Shown one piece after another: positions 23,171 to 33,200 of a stretch of DNA of 64,000 nt. Every line of letters starts with the position of its first letter. Position 1 is the stretch's first letter. Both the position numbers and the translations under genes were made by a program. The notes beneath the pieces are model-generated. The model was not told the origin of the DNA and made no database searches. It saw nothing but the letters and a program-made list of their open reading frames with translations. The DNA is from Cerioporus squamosus (taxonomy: Eukaryota > Basidiomycota > Agaricomycetes > Polyporales > Polyporaceae), in the NCBI GenBank assembly GCA_022592435.1, contig JABYQS010000029.1, forward strand, positions 62,001-126,000, read 5' to 3'.

Positions 23171-23417
23171 GCCAGGAGAGCCTCAGCCTGCTGCCGAAGG
23201 GACAAAGGACAACTTGTCGGGGCGCTGGACAGGCCGCACGTCCCATGAGCGCCTGTAAGATTTGCGGACGACGGGTGGGCGCTTCTCTCTCTTAGCTGCT
23301 TGTTCTCCCTCCGCCACTCAGTCCTCAGTCCTCGGGCCTCAGTCCTCAGTCCTCGGGCCTCAGTCCTCAGTCCTCGGTACTCTGCCAGGTTCTTGCCTGC
23401 ACGCTTCAGACCTTACG
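23171..23417. promoter_or_regulatory. Divergent promoter region with 21-bp minisatellite
   Basis: The space between the two start codons holds a 21-bp unit (CAGTCCTCAGTCCTCGGGCCT) repeated almost three times at 23319-23378, each unit itself containing CAGTCCT twice. Both flanking genes must draw their promoters from this region. No TATA box was obvious. Confidence 0.55.
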
Positions 23418-24413
23418 ATGAATCGCGAGAGATTGGCTTCAACCAGGAGGCGGGATGCACACGATGAAGTTGGTGAGGGTACGTCTCTTCATGAAATCCA
23501 TCCTCCATGTCATCCTCATGTCTACCCAGGCAGTAGCAAGAAACGCGTACACTTTGCGGATAAGTCTGCGCAGCTTCCGGACGTTTCCACACGCCGCCAC
23601 CACGAGCCCGACGCTGAAAACCTCGATGCCCCTTCGGGAACAATTGGGGTACAGGCGCTGCTGTGTGGCGTTCTCATCGTCATCGTGGCCGCTGCCTGGT
23701 TCGGTCGCTTCGTGCGCTCTATACGTCCCGCAGACGAAGTCAGTCCCGCTATCAAGGCTTACATCGATCGTACGGTCAGTCGCGCACTTCGGGATCCCGT
23801 TGGTCGCCGTGACTTCGCGCTGCACGCCAACGGTGGCCGCGTCATACCCGACCTCACCGTCACCTTTGCGCCCGAAGGGCGGGCTCCCCATGCTTCACGC
23901 GCTTCAATCAACGGCGCACAGCTCGCTATCACCGATGACCTGCGCGTTGGTCAATGTTGGTCGATCCCCAGCACCGCTGCTCAACTGGGGCTACGTTTGT
24001 CCGACCTGATGCACCCCACGCACGTCTCCATTGACCACATCCCCGCTGAGATCGCCGCTCACATCGACGAGGCGCCTCGTGCCATGGTTCTTTGGGGCGC
24101 GGTCGATGGCTCCGTCAATGAATCCCATCTGCTCAACATCACGGAACACATCAATGCCTCCTCCCTCCCTGGCCTACGCGGTCGGTCGCAACCATTGCTC
24201 ACCTGCGACCATACCTATGTTCCCCTGGCGTGGTTCGAGTACGACATCCGCTCTTCGTCTCACGTGCAGACGTTCAAGGTTGGGCAGCACGTCATAGATG
24301 CAGGTATGTACACCGGTGTCATGGTTTTGGAGATCTTGGGCAATTGGGGGGGCAGTTCGACATGCCTGTATCGGGTGCGCATCCATGGAGAGCCGCGTAT
24401 CATCTCATCTTAG
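23418..24413 (+). CDS. SUN-domain protein (Sad1/UNC-84 family), 331 aa
   Basis: ATG 23418 starts MNRERLASTRRRDAHDEV. A single hydrophobic helix (VQALLCGVLIVIVAAAWFGRFV) lies near residue 80. The C-terminal 200 residues carry the SUN fold signature: GQCWSIPSTAAQLGLRLS, HVSIDHIPAEIA, APRAMVLWGAVDG, and a closing FKVGQHVIDAGMYTGVMVLEILGNWG with CLYRVRIHGEP. The topology, short N-terminal region then one helix then SUN domain, fits an inner nuclear membrane protein that pairs with KASH partners, or an ER-located SUN-like protein. A 51-nt in-frame GTACGT...CCCAG segment near the start could be an intron. The long coiled coil of larger SUN proteins is absent, so it is a short form. Confidence 0.85.
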   Translation: MNRERLASTRRRDAHDEVGEGTSLHEIHPPCHPHVYPGSSKKRVHFADKSAQLPDVSTRRHHEPDAENLDAPSGTIGVQALLCGVLIVIVAAAWFGRFVRSIRPADEVSPAIKAYIDRTVSRALRDPVGRRDFALHANGGRVIPDLTVTFAPEGRAPHASRASINGAQLAITDDLRVGQCWSIPSTAAQLGLRLSDLMHPTHVSIDHIPAEIAAHIDEAPRAMVLWGAVDGSVNESHLLNITEHINASSLPGLRGRSQPLLTCDHTYVPLAWFEYDIRSSSHVQTFKVGQHVIDAGMYTGVMVLEILGNWGGSSTCLYRVRIHGEPRIISS

Positions 24414-24716
24414 TCAAGATACATTTATGGAATAATCATAGAGCTTCATTGAAACTATCTTTGCCGATGCACGAACGCGTGTGTGGTTAAGGCCTCATCG
24501 GAACTGAATCTAGGCTTTGTGCGGTCGTTCGGCGCTTCTGTGTTAGCGGCACAAACGAGATCGCTTAGCGCTTTCTCGTGCATACTGCTCAATGCTCACT
24601 TACGCTCATTTTCCCTCATCAGGAGACCGCTCACGTCAAAGACGTCCACTGAGAATGATAATTGACACGTCCAACATCATATATCCCCGCCTGCGTGCAG
24701 GAATGCCGCGCAAATC
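24414..24716. other. Intergenic region between tandem plus-strand genes
   Basis: 3' flank of the SUN gene and promoter of the next gene. An ATATATCC word is present at about 24678. No other feature seen. Confidence 0.4.
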
Positions 24717-27700
24717 ATGTCATCGACCACACCCCCTACCGCATCTTCTGAAACTCCTACGGGAGCGTACGTGGCTACTCCCCCTCCCGATGAGGTCCAT
24801 ATGCACGGGACGGGCGTATGGCAGGACGCCTCGATGCCGCGCGTCAGGACGCCAGAGGATTTGACGATGGACCCCATTGAGCAACGCTTCGTCACGGAGC
24901 CACTCGTAGGCGGTAGCAGAGCCAAGCGACCGCTCGCAGGAATGCTGGCGCATAAGCTGGAGAACGGAAAGAATCCTCGCTTGGACGAGCAGGTAAGTCG
25001 CCACCGTTTCATCGGCAGTCTATTCTCTGCTCAACTCTGCATTACTTTGCACGCACACACTGTCGCCTGTGCATATAGACATACGTCCCCCCTCTGAAGC
25101 TCAGCAATGCATACGAGGTAAGTCCTGACTCGTTGAGAAGTATGGATTGCGATTGATCCCTCTGCGCAGGAGAGCTTTAAGCCGAAGCCACGTAAACGTT
25201 GGTTCAAGCGCGAACCCGAGCACGTTGACCCAGTAAGTTTGATTTTGAAAGTTGCGTTCGAAGCGCGCTGACCTCGCATGCTTCTAGAGCCGTCCTGCTT
25301 CGACAGTTCCTCCCCAGCGTGCCATCAATGTGGCTCCCGTGCGTCGGCCAGCAAGTGCCTTACAGTCTGGAGTAAGTCCAATCCCATCTCTAATCAGCGA
25401 CGCCTTCTAATTGTTCGTGTCCAGGCTGAGAAGGCGCGGGTATCCCCCTTCAAAGACCTAGTCCTTGTGCCTCCGCGGGCGCATGCGACTCAGCAGGAAC
25501 AAGGCCAGTCGCAGATGCTCGCTGAGGGGGGCAGTCAGGCCGTCGGGGACAGCGAACTGCTTATCGAACGAGAGGCCGACGTTCAGCTTGTCCGCCTGCA
25601 AGAACTGACAGCCGCGCAACTTCAGCAACAATCTGACTGGGAGGCGGAGCGACTGGCACGGCTGAGCGAGGCGGAACATGTGCATGAGGCGCAACGGCAG
25701 GTCCCGAGCGAGCAGGATGCATACATGGAGGCCAAGCGTCAGCCGCAGAGTCAGTGGCTGGTCCCGAGCGAGCACGATGCCGGGCAATGGCAGGTTCCAT
25801 CTCAACAATTGCTGGCATTCCACTGGCCGGTTCCTCAGCAACAAGTGCAATGGGAGGCCGAAAGTCAGCAGCAGGGGGGGCAATGGCAAGATCCGTCTCA
25901 GCAGGAGGGGCAATGGCAAGTACCGCCTCAGCAGGAAGCGCAGTGGACGGTGTCGACCCAGGATCCAGTGCAGTGGGGAGCCGAGCATCAACTGTACTCG
26001 CTGCCAGAGATCCCGTCCCAGCCCGAAGCACAGTGGCAGGCTTTGGCTCAGGAACTGGCGCAATGGGAGACCCAGCTTCAACAACACTCGCAATCGCAGC
26101 TTCAACAGCCTCAGGTTCAACCGCAACTGCAACAGCAGGTCCTACCTCAGCAGCAGGCGCAGACGGATGGCGCATTCCAGCAGCAGGCACAGTGGGAGGC
26201 GGAACGTCAGCAGCGAGAGCGATGGGAGGCGGAGCGTCACCAAGAGGCACAGAGGGAAGTGGAGCGACAGCGAGCGGCACAGAGAGTGCTCGAGCTTCAG
26301 CAGGAGGAGGCAGCGCGTCAGCGTGCGGAGGAAGAGGAAGCGGAGCGTCAGCGTGCGGAGGAAGAGGAAGCGGAGCGTCAGCGTGCGGCACAGAGGGAGT
26401 TCGAGCGTCAGCGTGCGGCTCAGAGGGAGGCGCAGCGCCAGCAAGAGGCACAGAGGGAAGCGGAGTGTCAGCGTGCGGCGCAGAGGGAAGCGGAGCGTCA
26501 GCGTGCGGCGCAGAGGGAAGCGGAGCGTCAGCGTGCGGCGCAGAAGGAGGCGGAGCGCCAGCAAGAGGTCCAGAGGGAGATGCAGCGACAGCAACATGCA
26601 CAGAGGGAAGCGGAGCGTCAACGCGCGGCACAGAGGGAGGAGGAGCGCCAGCGTGCGGCGCAGAGGGAGGCGGAGCGCCAGCAAGAGGCCCAGAGGGAGA
26701 TGCAGCGCCAGCAACAGGCTCATAGGGAATTGCAGCACCAGCAGCATGCACAAAGGGAGGCGGAGCGTCATGCCCAGCTTCGGATGCATCCTCCTCAGCC
26801 GGCTGCCCCGCCATCTCCGAATCGCCCACAAAGTCGAGGGGCCATGCCGCCACCACCACTGCCGTCTCGACCGCCCATTCAGCAACCCTCGGTGCACGCC
26901 CCCACCACTTCCCAGACGATGTCGACCACGCTGCCTGTGTCGCCGGAGATCATAAGTATGGTCAAGATAGCTCTCACGGGCTCAATTTCTCCCAACGCCA
27001 TCGTATGTACTACTCATATCTCCTCTGGATTTGATTGATACTCAAGCTCCGTGCAGACTGACGATCAGGCGCGTCTCGTGTGGTTAGATTGGGACGATGC
27101 CACGCGACGACAAGTTGTGGACTACTACAACAAGACAGTGCAACAAATTCGAGCCATCCACCAGGTTCCGATGCAGGGTAACGGGCCCGGGGAGGCGAAT
27201 GGACTGGCCCATCCTCAGCCTTCTCGTCCGCATCCTCCTCCCGAGTATCTCATGGACACCTCCACCCAAGGCTCTTCAACTCCACGCGGACGTTCCGCAA
27301 GCTTGAGCACGGCTTCACGAACAGTCCACTCCATAGTCTCCTCACCGCGTGGTTGGTGCGAGAGCATTAGCGCTGCTTCGCAGGCTACGACACAACGCCA
27401 GTTCGACGGTCCGGCTCCATCTCAGTCTGCTCGGAGGCGCACTACAAGACAATCGAGTGCTTCGATCGAAACCGAATTTCCAGGTCTGTTCGACTCCATG
27501 GATGTCTCTGACGACGATGAGCCGTTTCCTTCTCTTGATGCCACGGTGAGCGTTTCTGCTTCAGCGAACTGTCCTAAGCTCATGCTTTCATGCAGGATCT
27601 CGCCCCGGGCCCTAGCAGTCGCCCTCGCGTCGACAAGGGTAAATCTCGCGCTACTCCCAGTACGGCCCCTCCCACCCGTTCTGTTGCCGATGTTGCTTCC

Positions 27701-29187
27701 ATTCCGGATTCGGCTGACGTACGCGCGGCACGATTGAATGCCAGAGTAAGTCACTCAGTCGTCTTGAAGACTTGTACAAAGGGGACTAATGCAGGAAACA
27801 GCCGCAAAACAACTCCAGCCAGCCGTCTAGTGCTCTAGGAACAGACGTAGCAGTTCTCGTGATTGGCCAGATGCAGGACCTGAAGCATGCAATACAAGAC
27901 CAGGCCAATGAAACCCGACAGCTCCGCGAAGAGCTCCGCGACCTGGTGACCGGCCACCCCGCGATGTCATCCGAGACATCAAAGAACCACTCGGCCATGG
28001 ACGTGGACGAGCAGCCCTCCCATGAGCGCAAGATGAACGGCCAGACCCTGCAGGGAATGATACGGGAGGAGCGCGTGCAGAAGAAGGTTCACCGTCAGCG
28101 TGGGCGTCGCACTGGGGACTCGGATGCCGACGACAGCGACGACGCTGACGATGAGGGTGACAATGGAACTCATCAACCTGGTCCGGACACGGGACCCTTG
28201 GATCCGTTGGTGAAGGCAAAGCATCTCAAGCTGTTGAAGGTTCGTATCGCCGTCCTCATTGATGCATGTTTCAAGAGAAAACTAATCCGCGTTACAGGCC
28301 AGGGTCCGGAAATCGTTCGACGACATGTTGCATATAGTCGATTGGAAGAACATGCACCTGCAATACCCTAAGCTGAGCGAGGACGATATCACTGCTTACC
28401 TGGCCAGGGATCCCAAGTTTGTCCCCACAGTCCAGAACTTCATCGTGGACTTCGCTCCCTCTCACGGATGGAAGAGGTTTGCGCTAAACAAAGAAGCGCG
28501 CGAAGTCTTCATCGACCGGTACTTTGCGCGGGTGCAAGGTGGCGCATACTTCAAGAACCCCACGCCCGCTTGCTTGCTCACTCGGTCGCGAGTCGGCCAG
28601 CTGGTCGACGGTCACGTAAAGCACCTTCGGGACAAGTGGCGAAAGGCCCTCAAGCCCGTCGATCCGAAGAAGGCCGTGGAAATTGCTCGTCGTGTCGCTC
28701 GGAACTCGCGCAAGTTCACGGTAAGCCTATTTGCCGTACGACCAGTTACGTCCATGCCATTACTGACTGCGGGATATAGCTCCACGAGTCTCGAGAAGTG
28801 ACACTGGTCCGGAGGGGATACAACCAGCACCGTGCGCTATTCAGGCTCCTCGAAGCGGCGAATATGAGTGGGGACGAGACCGACGGCCCGGAGAAAACCC
28901 ACCCTCCCAGGTGGCGCATCAAGATTGCGAAGTGGCAAAGTCGTGAACTACGCAACTTCTTATGGTCCCTCGACCGGATGTACCGGGAAGACTGGGCCAG
29001 ACGTCGGTCTGGAGGCAATCCCCCTCGAGAGCGTGTTCTTCAGGACGGAGAGGACGAGGACGAGGACGGCATCGCGCCTGTCGGTCTTTGGAGGAATTGT
29101 TACGACAGGGACTGGCTTCAGGCGCAACCTGCTCACATCGTCCGCGAACTGGAGATCATCGACGAGGATTACGACTTCAGTCTCTGA
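24717..29187 (+). CDS. 1315-aa Gln/Glu-repeat coiled-coil protein, 10 exons, unknown
   Basis: Exons 24717-24992, 25079-25117, 25170-25232, 25288-25371, 25425-27002, 27057-27545, 27596-27745, 27802-28239, 28298-28720 and 28780-29187 are each a multiple of three, so every intron is phase 0. They join to 3948 nt, 1315 residues. Residues 1-154 are Pro/Ser-rich with a basic patch. Exon 5 (155-680) is Gln-rich, ending in a long coiled coil of QREAERQRAA-type decapeptides. Exons 6-8 are disordered. From about residue 1040 a conserved-looking globular region begins: VDWKNMHLQYPKLSEDDITAYL, NFIVDFAPSHGWKRFALNKEA, RSRVGQLVDGHVKHLRDKWRK and WRIKIAKWQSRELRNFLWSLD. I recognise no named domain. The intact structure argues for a working gene. 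Confidence 0.75.
26190..26780 (+). repeat. 30-nt coding repeats (decapeptide coiled coil)
   Basis: Roughly twenty tandem 30-nt units based on 'gcacagagggaagcggagcg' encode QREAERQRAA variants within exon 5 of the 1315-aa gene. Third-base similarity between neighbouring units indicates recent unequal exchange or slippage. The repeats keep long open frames in all directions, so opposite-strand ORFs here are artefacts. Confidence 0.85.
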
Positions 29188-29800
29188 TCCATGTGTTCCA
29201 CCGCTTGCACCATTCAGTACTTCTTTTTGCTTCTCTCCGCACCGCTTCGTCGCACCTCCACACACCCCTCTCAGGATCATCATTGCTACGTTCCCCGCCT
29301 TGTTCCGCTACACTTTGATTTCCCTCGCACCGTGGCGCTCTGCTACGCCCGGCTACCGTCATGCTTTCTTCACTCTGCGTCGCTCAACACTTTGCTTTCC
29401 CTCGCACCGTGGTGCTCTGCTACGCCCGACTACCGTCACACTTTGCTTTCCCTCGCATCGTGGCGCTCTGCTATGCCCGGCTACCATCACACTTTCTTTC
29501 ACTCTGCGTCGCTCAGACTGCTCGCTTTCTTACTTAGTGCTTTACTTGCCCTTCATCTCTGCCACACCGTAACAGTCCGTTTTCCTCCACCTCGCTGACG
29601 CTATCCACTACCCTACTCCTCTATACTATGTCATTGTGCTCAATTCTAACCCCCTTCTCCTAACCACTTTCCTACCAAAGTTCCTCCGTATTACTTACTC
29701 CACGCCTATCACGCTACCACGCGCTGCTATCCGTTCCCTTTGTCTCGCTTCATGCTGCGTTCACTCGTAGTTAAACAGCTTGTATGTTGGGTTTCCTGTC
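29188..29800. repeat. CT-rich tract with tandem repeats
   Basis: Pyrimidine-rich plus strand. At about 29326-29515 a roughly 60-bp unit containing 'ccctcgcaccgtgg' and 'gctctgctacgcccg' is repeated about three times. It adjoins palindrome-repeat copy 2, just as an AG-rich tandem tract adjoins copy 1. No gene is supported. Confidence 0.6.
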
Positions 29801-30259
29801 GGCAACCAATCGGACGGCTTGTCGCGCCACTTCCGGACGCCCTTTGGACGGTCTGAAAGGAGCGACTACAATTTCGGTCGCATTTTCGACCGGCCAAAAG
29901 GTAACCATACCCACGTGCCGCGGGGTTTCCTTTCCGACCGGCCAAAAATGGGACAAAAGGCTACCGCTCCTCCGCATTTCGGACCGTCCGAAATGCGGTC
30001 GGCGGGAAACCCCGTCATCTCACCTATTGTCTGGTTCGAAACGTGTCGCGTAGGCAACAGTACCGTCTAATTCTGGCTGGGCATAAAGTGGACGTACAAG
30101 CGTGCCTTTCAGACGGTCTGAAAGGCGACCGAATGTCAGGCGCCGGCGGAGCCTTTCGGACCGGCCGAAATGTCTCGGAAGGTGGTGCGATGGGGAACCG
30201 CGTGACGCCGTTATGCGGCCAATTTCAGACCGACCGAAATGCGGGTATGCCTGCCGTGT
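29801..30259 (+). repeat. Palindrome-rich repeat element, copy 2 (right terminal repeat present)
   Basis: Positions 29801-30031 match 3175-3406 almost base for base. The right end (30193-30259, ending GCGGGTATGCCTGCCGTGT) is the inverted counterpart of the left end of copy 1. A perfect 23-nt odd palindrome lies at 30104-30126 (GCCTTTCAGAC, G, GTCTGAAAGGC), and further diverged versions occur near 30150 and 30215. There is no coding capacity. Together the two truncated copies suggest a full element of at least several hundred bp with terminal inverted repeats of about 60 bp. Confidence 0.7.
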
Positions 30260-33200
30260 GAGCCGTGACGGGGGGACTTGTGGCATGCGGGCATGCAGGA
30301 CGCGTAGTAACTACGCCCCGTCTGCAGGCGGCGTTATTGTGGCCAATTATTGTCTCTTCGCCTCGCTCTTTGGCTGGACGGATGACCCTCGCTCTGCGCC
30401 CCCTTGACGTATTGTCTTCCGTGTCGTGAAGATTGTTGTGGCCGCACGTTCGTCATGCCGACGACGGAGGAGAGCAGAGAGGCGTTGTGGCTAGCGCTGA
30501 AACCGCGGCGAGCGGGCGCTCCGGCCTTCGGCACGCGTCCCGAGGTTCCGAAGCCTCCGACGATGCCGCAGTGGACGTTGTTCTCATCCTCCGTCTCCTT
30601 CAAGCAAGTCGAGCCTTCTCTGGCGGTCGGTCTGTTCATAGACTCGACGTTCTCGCGTAATTACGACCGTCATGTGCTCTCCCCAGCTAAGACGCCAATT
30701 CCGACGCGGTCGCGTGCTGACCGGCGACTTCAAGCTCATGCCTGGACGCAACGGAGGCCGATCCAGCTGCGACATTGTATCGAGCATCGAACATCGAAGA
30801 TGTGATGACGGTATGTGCCAAGTGTCAACCTTGCGAGCTCGTCCGCGCTCCGACCCCTCTCATTCATGCTTCATGCTCCGGCTCAGCAGCCGCCACCCCG
30901 CGCTCCGCCCCCATGGCCGGAGACAGCAACCCTCGATCGGGGTCGAGCTCTATGTCGCCGCAACGCAACGCTATTGCAAGGTTCGTTCCCATGCCACGGT
31001 CAGTTGTTCGCATAGGCTCATCTAAAGACGGCGTTGTGAAGCTCACCCTGGCCACCTTGCCGAGGTCGGGACTCCGGGCCATGTTCGTAGTCTCGAGCTC
31101 CACAGTTCGACGAAGCGATCTGAACCTCTCCCGCGGCCGAGTGTCCGAACGTGGCTGCTGCTTCCCGGAACAAGCGGGGGGCGTTCGAACGTCGTGAAGT
31201 GATGATGGTCACGGTATGTCTTCTAGCCTTGGGGTCACCTGCTCGCATCCACGCGCGTCCCTCACGATACTCACGCTACCGCAATAGACTCGCCCAAGTT
31301 CCTCGCCCCCGCATCAGTACCCAGTCAGGTGCCCTACAGCTTGCTGCAGTCAATACACCGCGTATCTGCGAAGCGCACCCACATCTCCCAACAATCTCGA
31401 GCCAGCGCAGCTCCAAATGGCTGAGAGGACAGACCAGGATCCTCCATCGTGCTCCGGTGCGGACCGAGTTCCCGTCGTCTCCCCCGAGTTCTGTGCTGCC
31501 TTCTCCCCGAAGCTCGTCGCTCATCGCTCCCTTGTTCCGCGTGGCTTAGCGCGGTCCATGACGTCGATGCGCAGTGCCGATCGCCAAGCTTCATGAAGAC
31601 CCTCGGTGTTGGCCGGCGGTACGCTGACAAGGATGCGTTCAGGCTCAGGTTGGACTTCTGAGCATCAGGACGCATACAGCGCCCCGCTGCGACTTCTGGC
31701 ACTGAGCACTGAGCAAGTACGCGCCCGTGGTGCCTCGGAGCGCGTTCTTTGGCGGCGCATCGGGCCAGGACAAGCACTGCAGCATACCTGAACGTGCACA
31801 GTTGTCTGCTTGGCTCGGATAGTCGGGTTCAGGCACTCGAAGGCAGTGAACGAATATGGTGGAGGATTCACTTTGTAGGTATATTTCGTATGCTTGGCTG
31901 TGGTGTTTGCTCGCTCTTAACGGCCTTGGCTGCAGGAAGCGCTCCCGATCCCCGTGCGCCCTGGCGGGGAACCCGTGTACGCCCAACCAAACTGGGAGTT
32001 CGGGACTCGCAACATACGTACTCAGGCTCTCGAGCTGGTAAAGATAGCATGCGCATGCTTCACACCGGCGTTCACTTCATCGTCCAGGTCGATCTCCGCA
32101 CTGGCTGAGTTCGTCACAGTGCTCGAAGAGGAGATCCCGCCGGGAGTACCACCAGCGTACTGTACCTGTTCCCCGGACCTACCTACTGCGACATTGACAA
32201 TCATCTCTCCCGCGCACCCATGGGTATGGCGTGCCGAATTGCCGGTCAGCTGTCGACGGAGCTACGCAACTGTCGCCCGGCATCTTGAAGCACGAAGGGG
32301 AACGCCTTCCCAGGACGCCCGGAACTTCCGACGTAGTAGGAGGACGGCTTCGCACCAGACAGCCGCAGCGCCAGATTCCTGGAATAGCAGCAGCCCGCAC
32401 TGTGACCTCGCACCAGCCCGGACGTGTACTAGTACTAGCGCAGGCGACGGGAGCTGTCAGCTGCTCACCATCGACTCGCGCCGCGTGAGATGGACCCACA
32501 AGCTTGTGTATGTCGGACCGGACGTCGACTGCATACACCTGCCCACCTCGGTGGAGAGGAGCTTTGCGCCCGCTCCTTCGTCCGCATATGGACTCGGAGG
32601 GCCGCCTTGGCGCTGCGCGTTCCCTGCGTCCGAGTCCGTGTATGCGTTCCTATGAATAGCGTATGCATAGGGTGCATGCGTCTTCCCCGCCTGCGCCGTG
32701 CGGTGCTTGACGGGAACTCCGGGTGGGCTTGGCGATCCATGGCCGTGGCGGAGGTTCTCGCCAAGTTCTCGAAGACGACTCCCCATTTGAGCCGGACTGG
32801 GATACTCGGCCTGCAACTTCAAGCTTGTGCTGGCTGCGTTCTTGCCGAGGCGTCGTGCGGATCGGGCGACGGTCCCCACCACACGCGACTAGAAGGATCC
32901 TGCGAGGGCCACTGCGTTCAGCGAGCAAGCAAGTACTGGTAGATGGGCAAGTGCATCACTTCGTTTGAGAGTGATGGTAGAGCTTACGTCAAGAGCTGAG
33001 CGCTGACGCTTCACCAGCGACCTGCGTCTCTAATAGTTTCTCCATGGCTTGGCTAGGCCTACCCTGGTTGTTTCTCTACCATCCTCGTCTCGGCATCGCA
33101 GACAGGAAGGTGGCAACCCTTAAGCACGCTCACAAAAGCGCCCGCTTACAATCGAAGCCTGAAGGCTGCACGGCCTGGGAGCGCGATGTACATCGGCGGC

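Noticed and set aside
25561..26859. Ala/Pro-rich 432-codon minus-strand frame and a 323-codon Gly/Ala plus-strand frame in the repeat region
   Set aside because: The 30-nt repeat unit leaves every frame open. Only the Gln/Glu frame continues through flanking exons.
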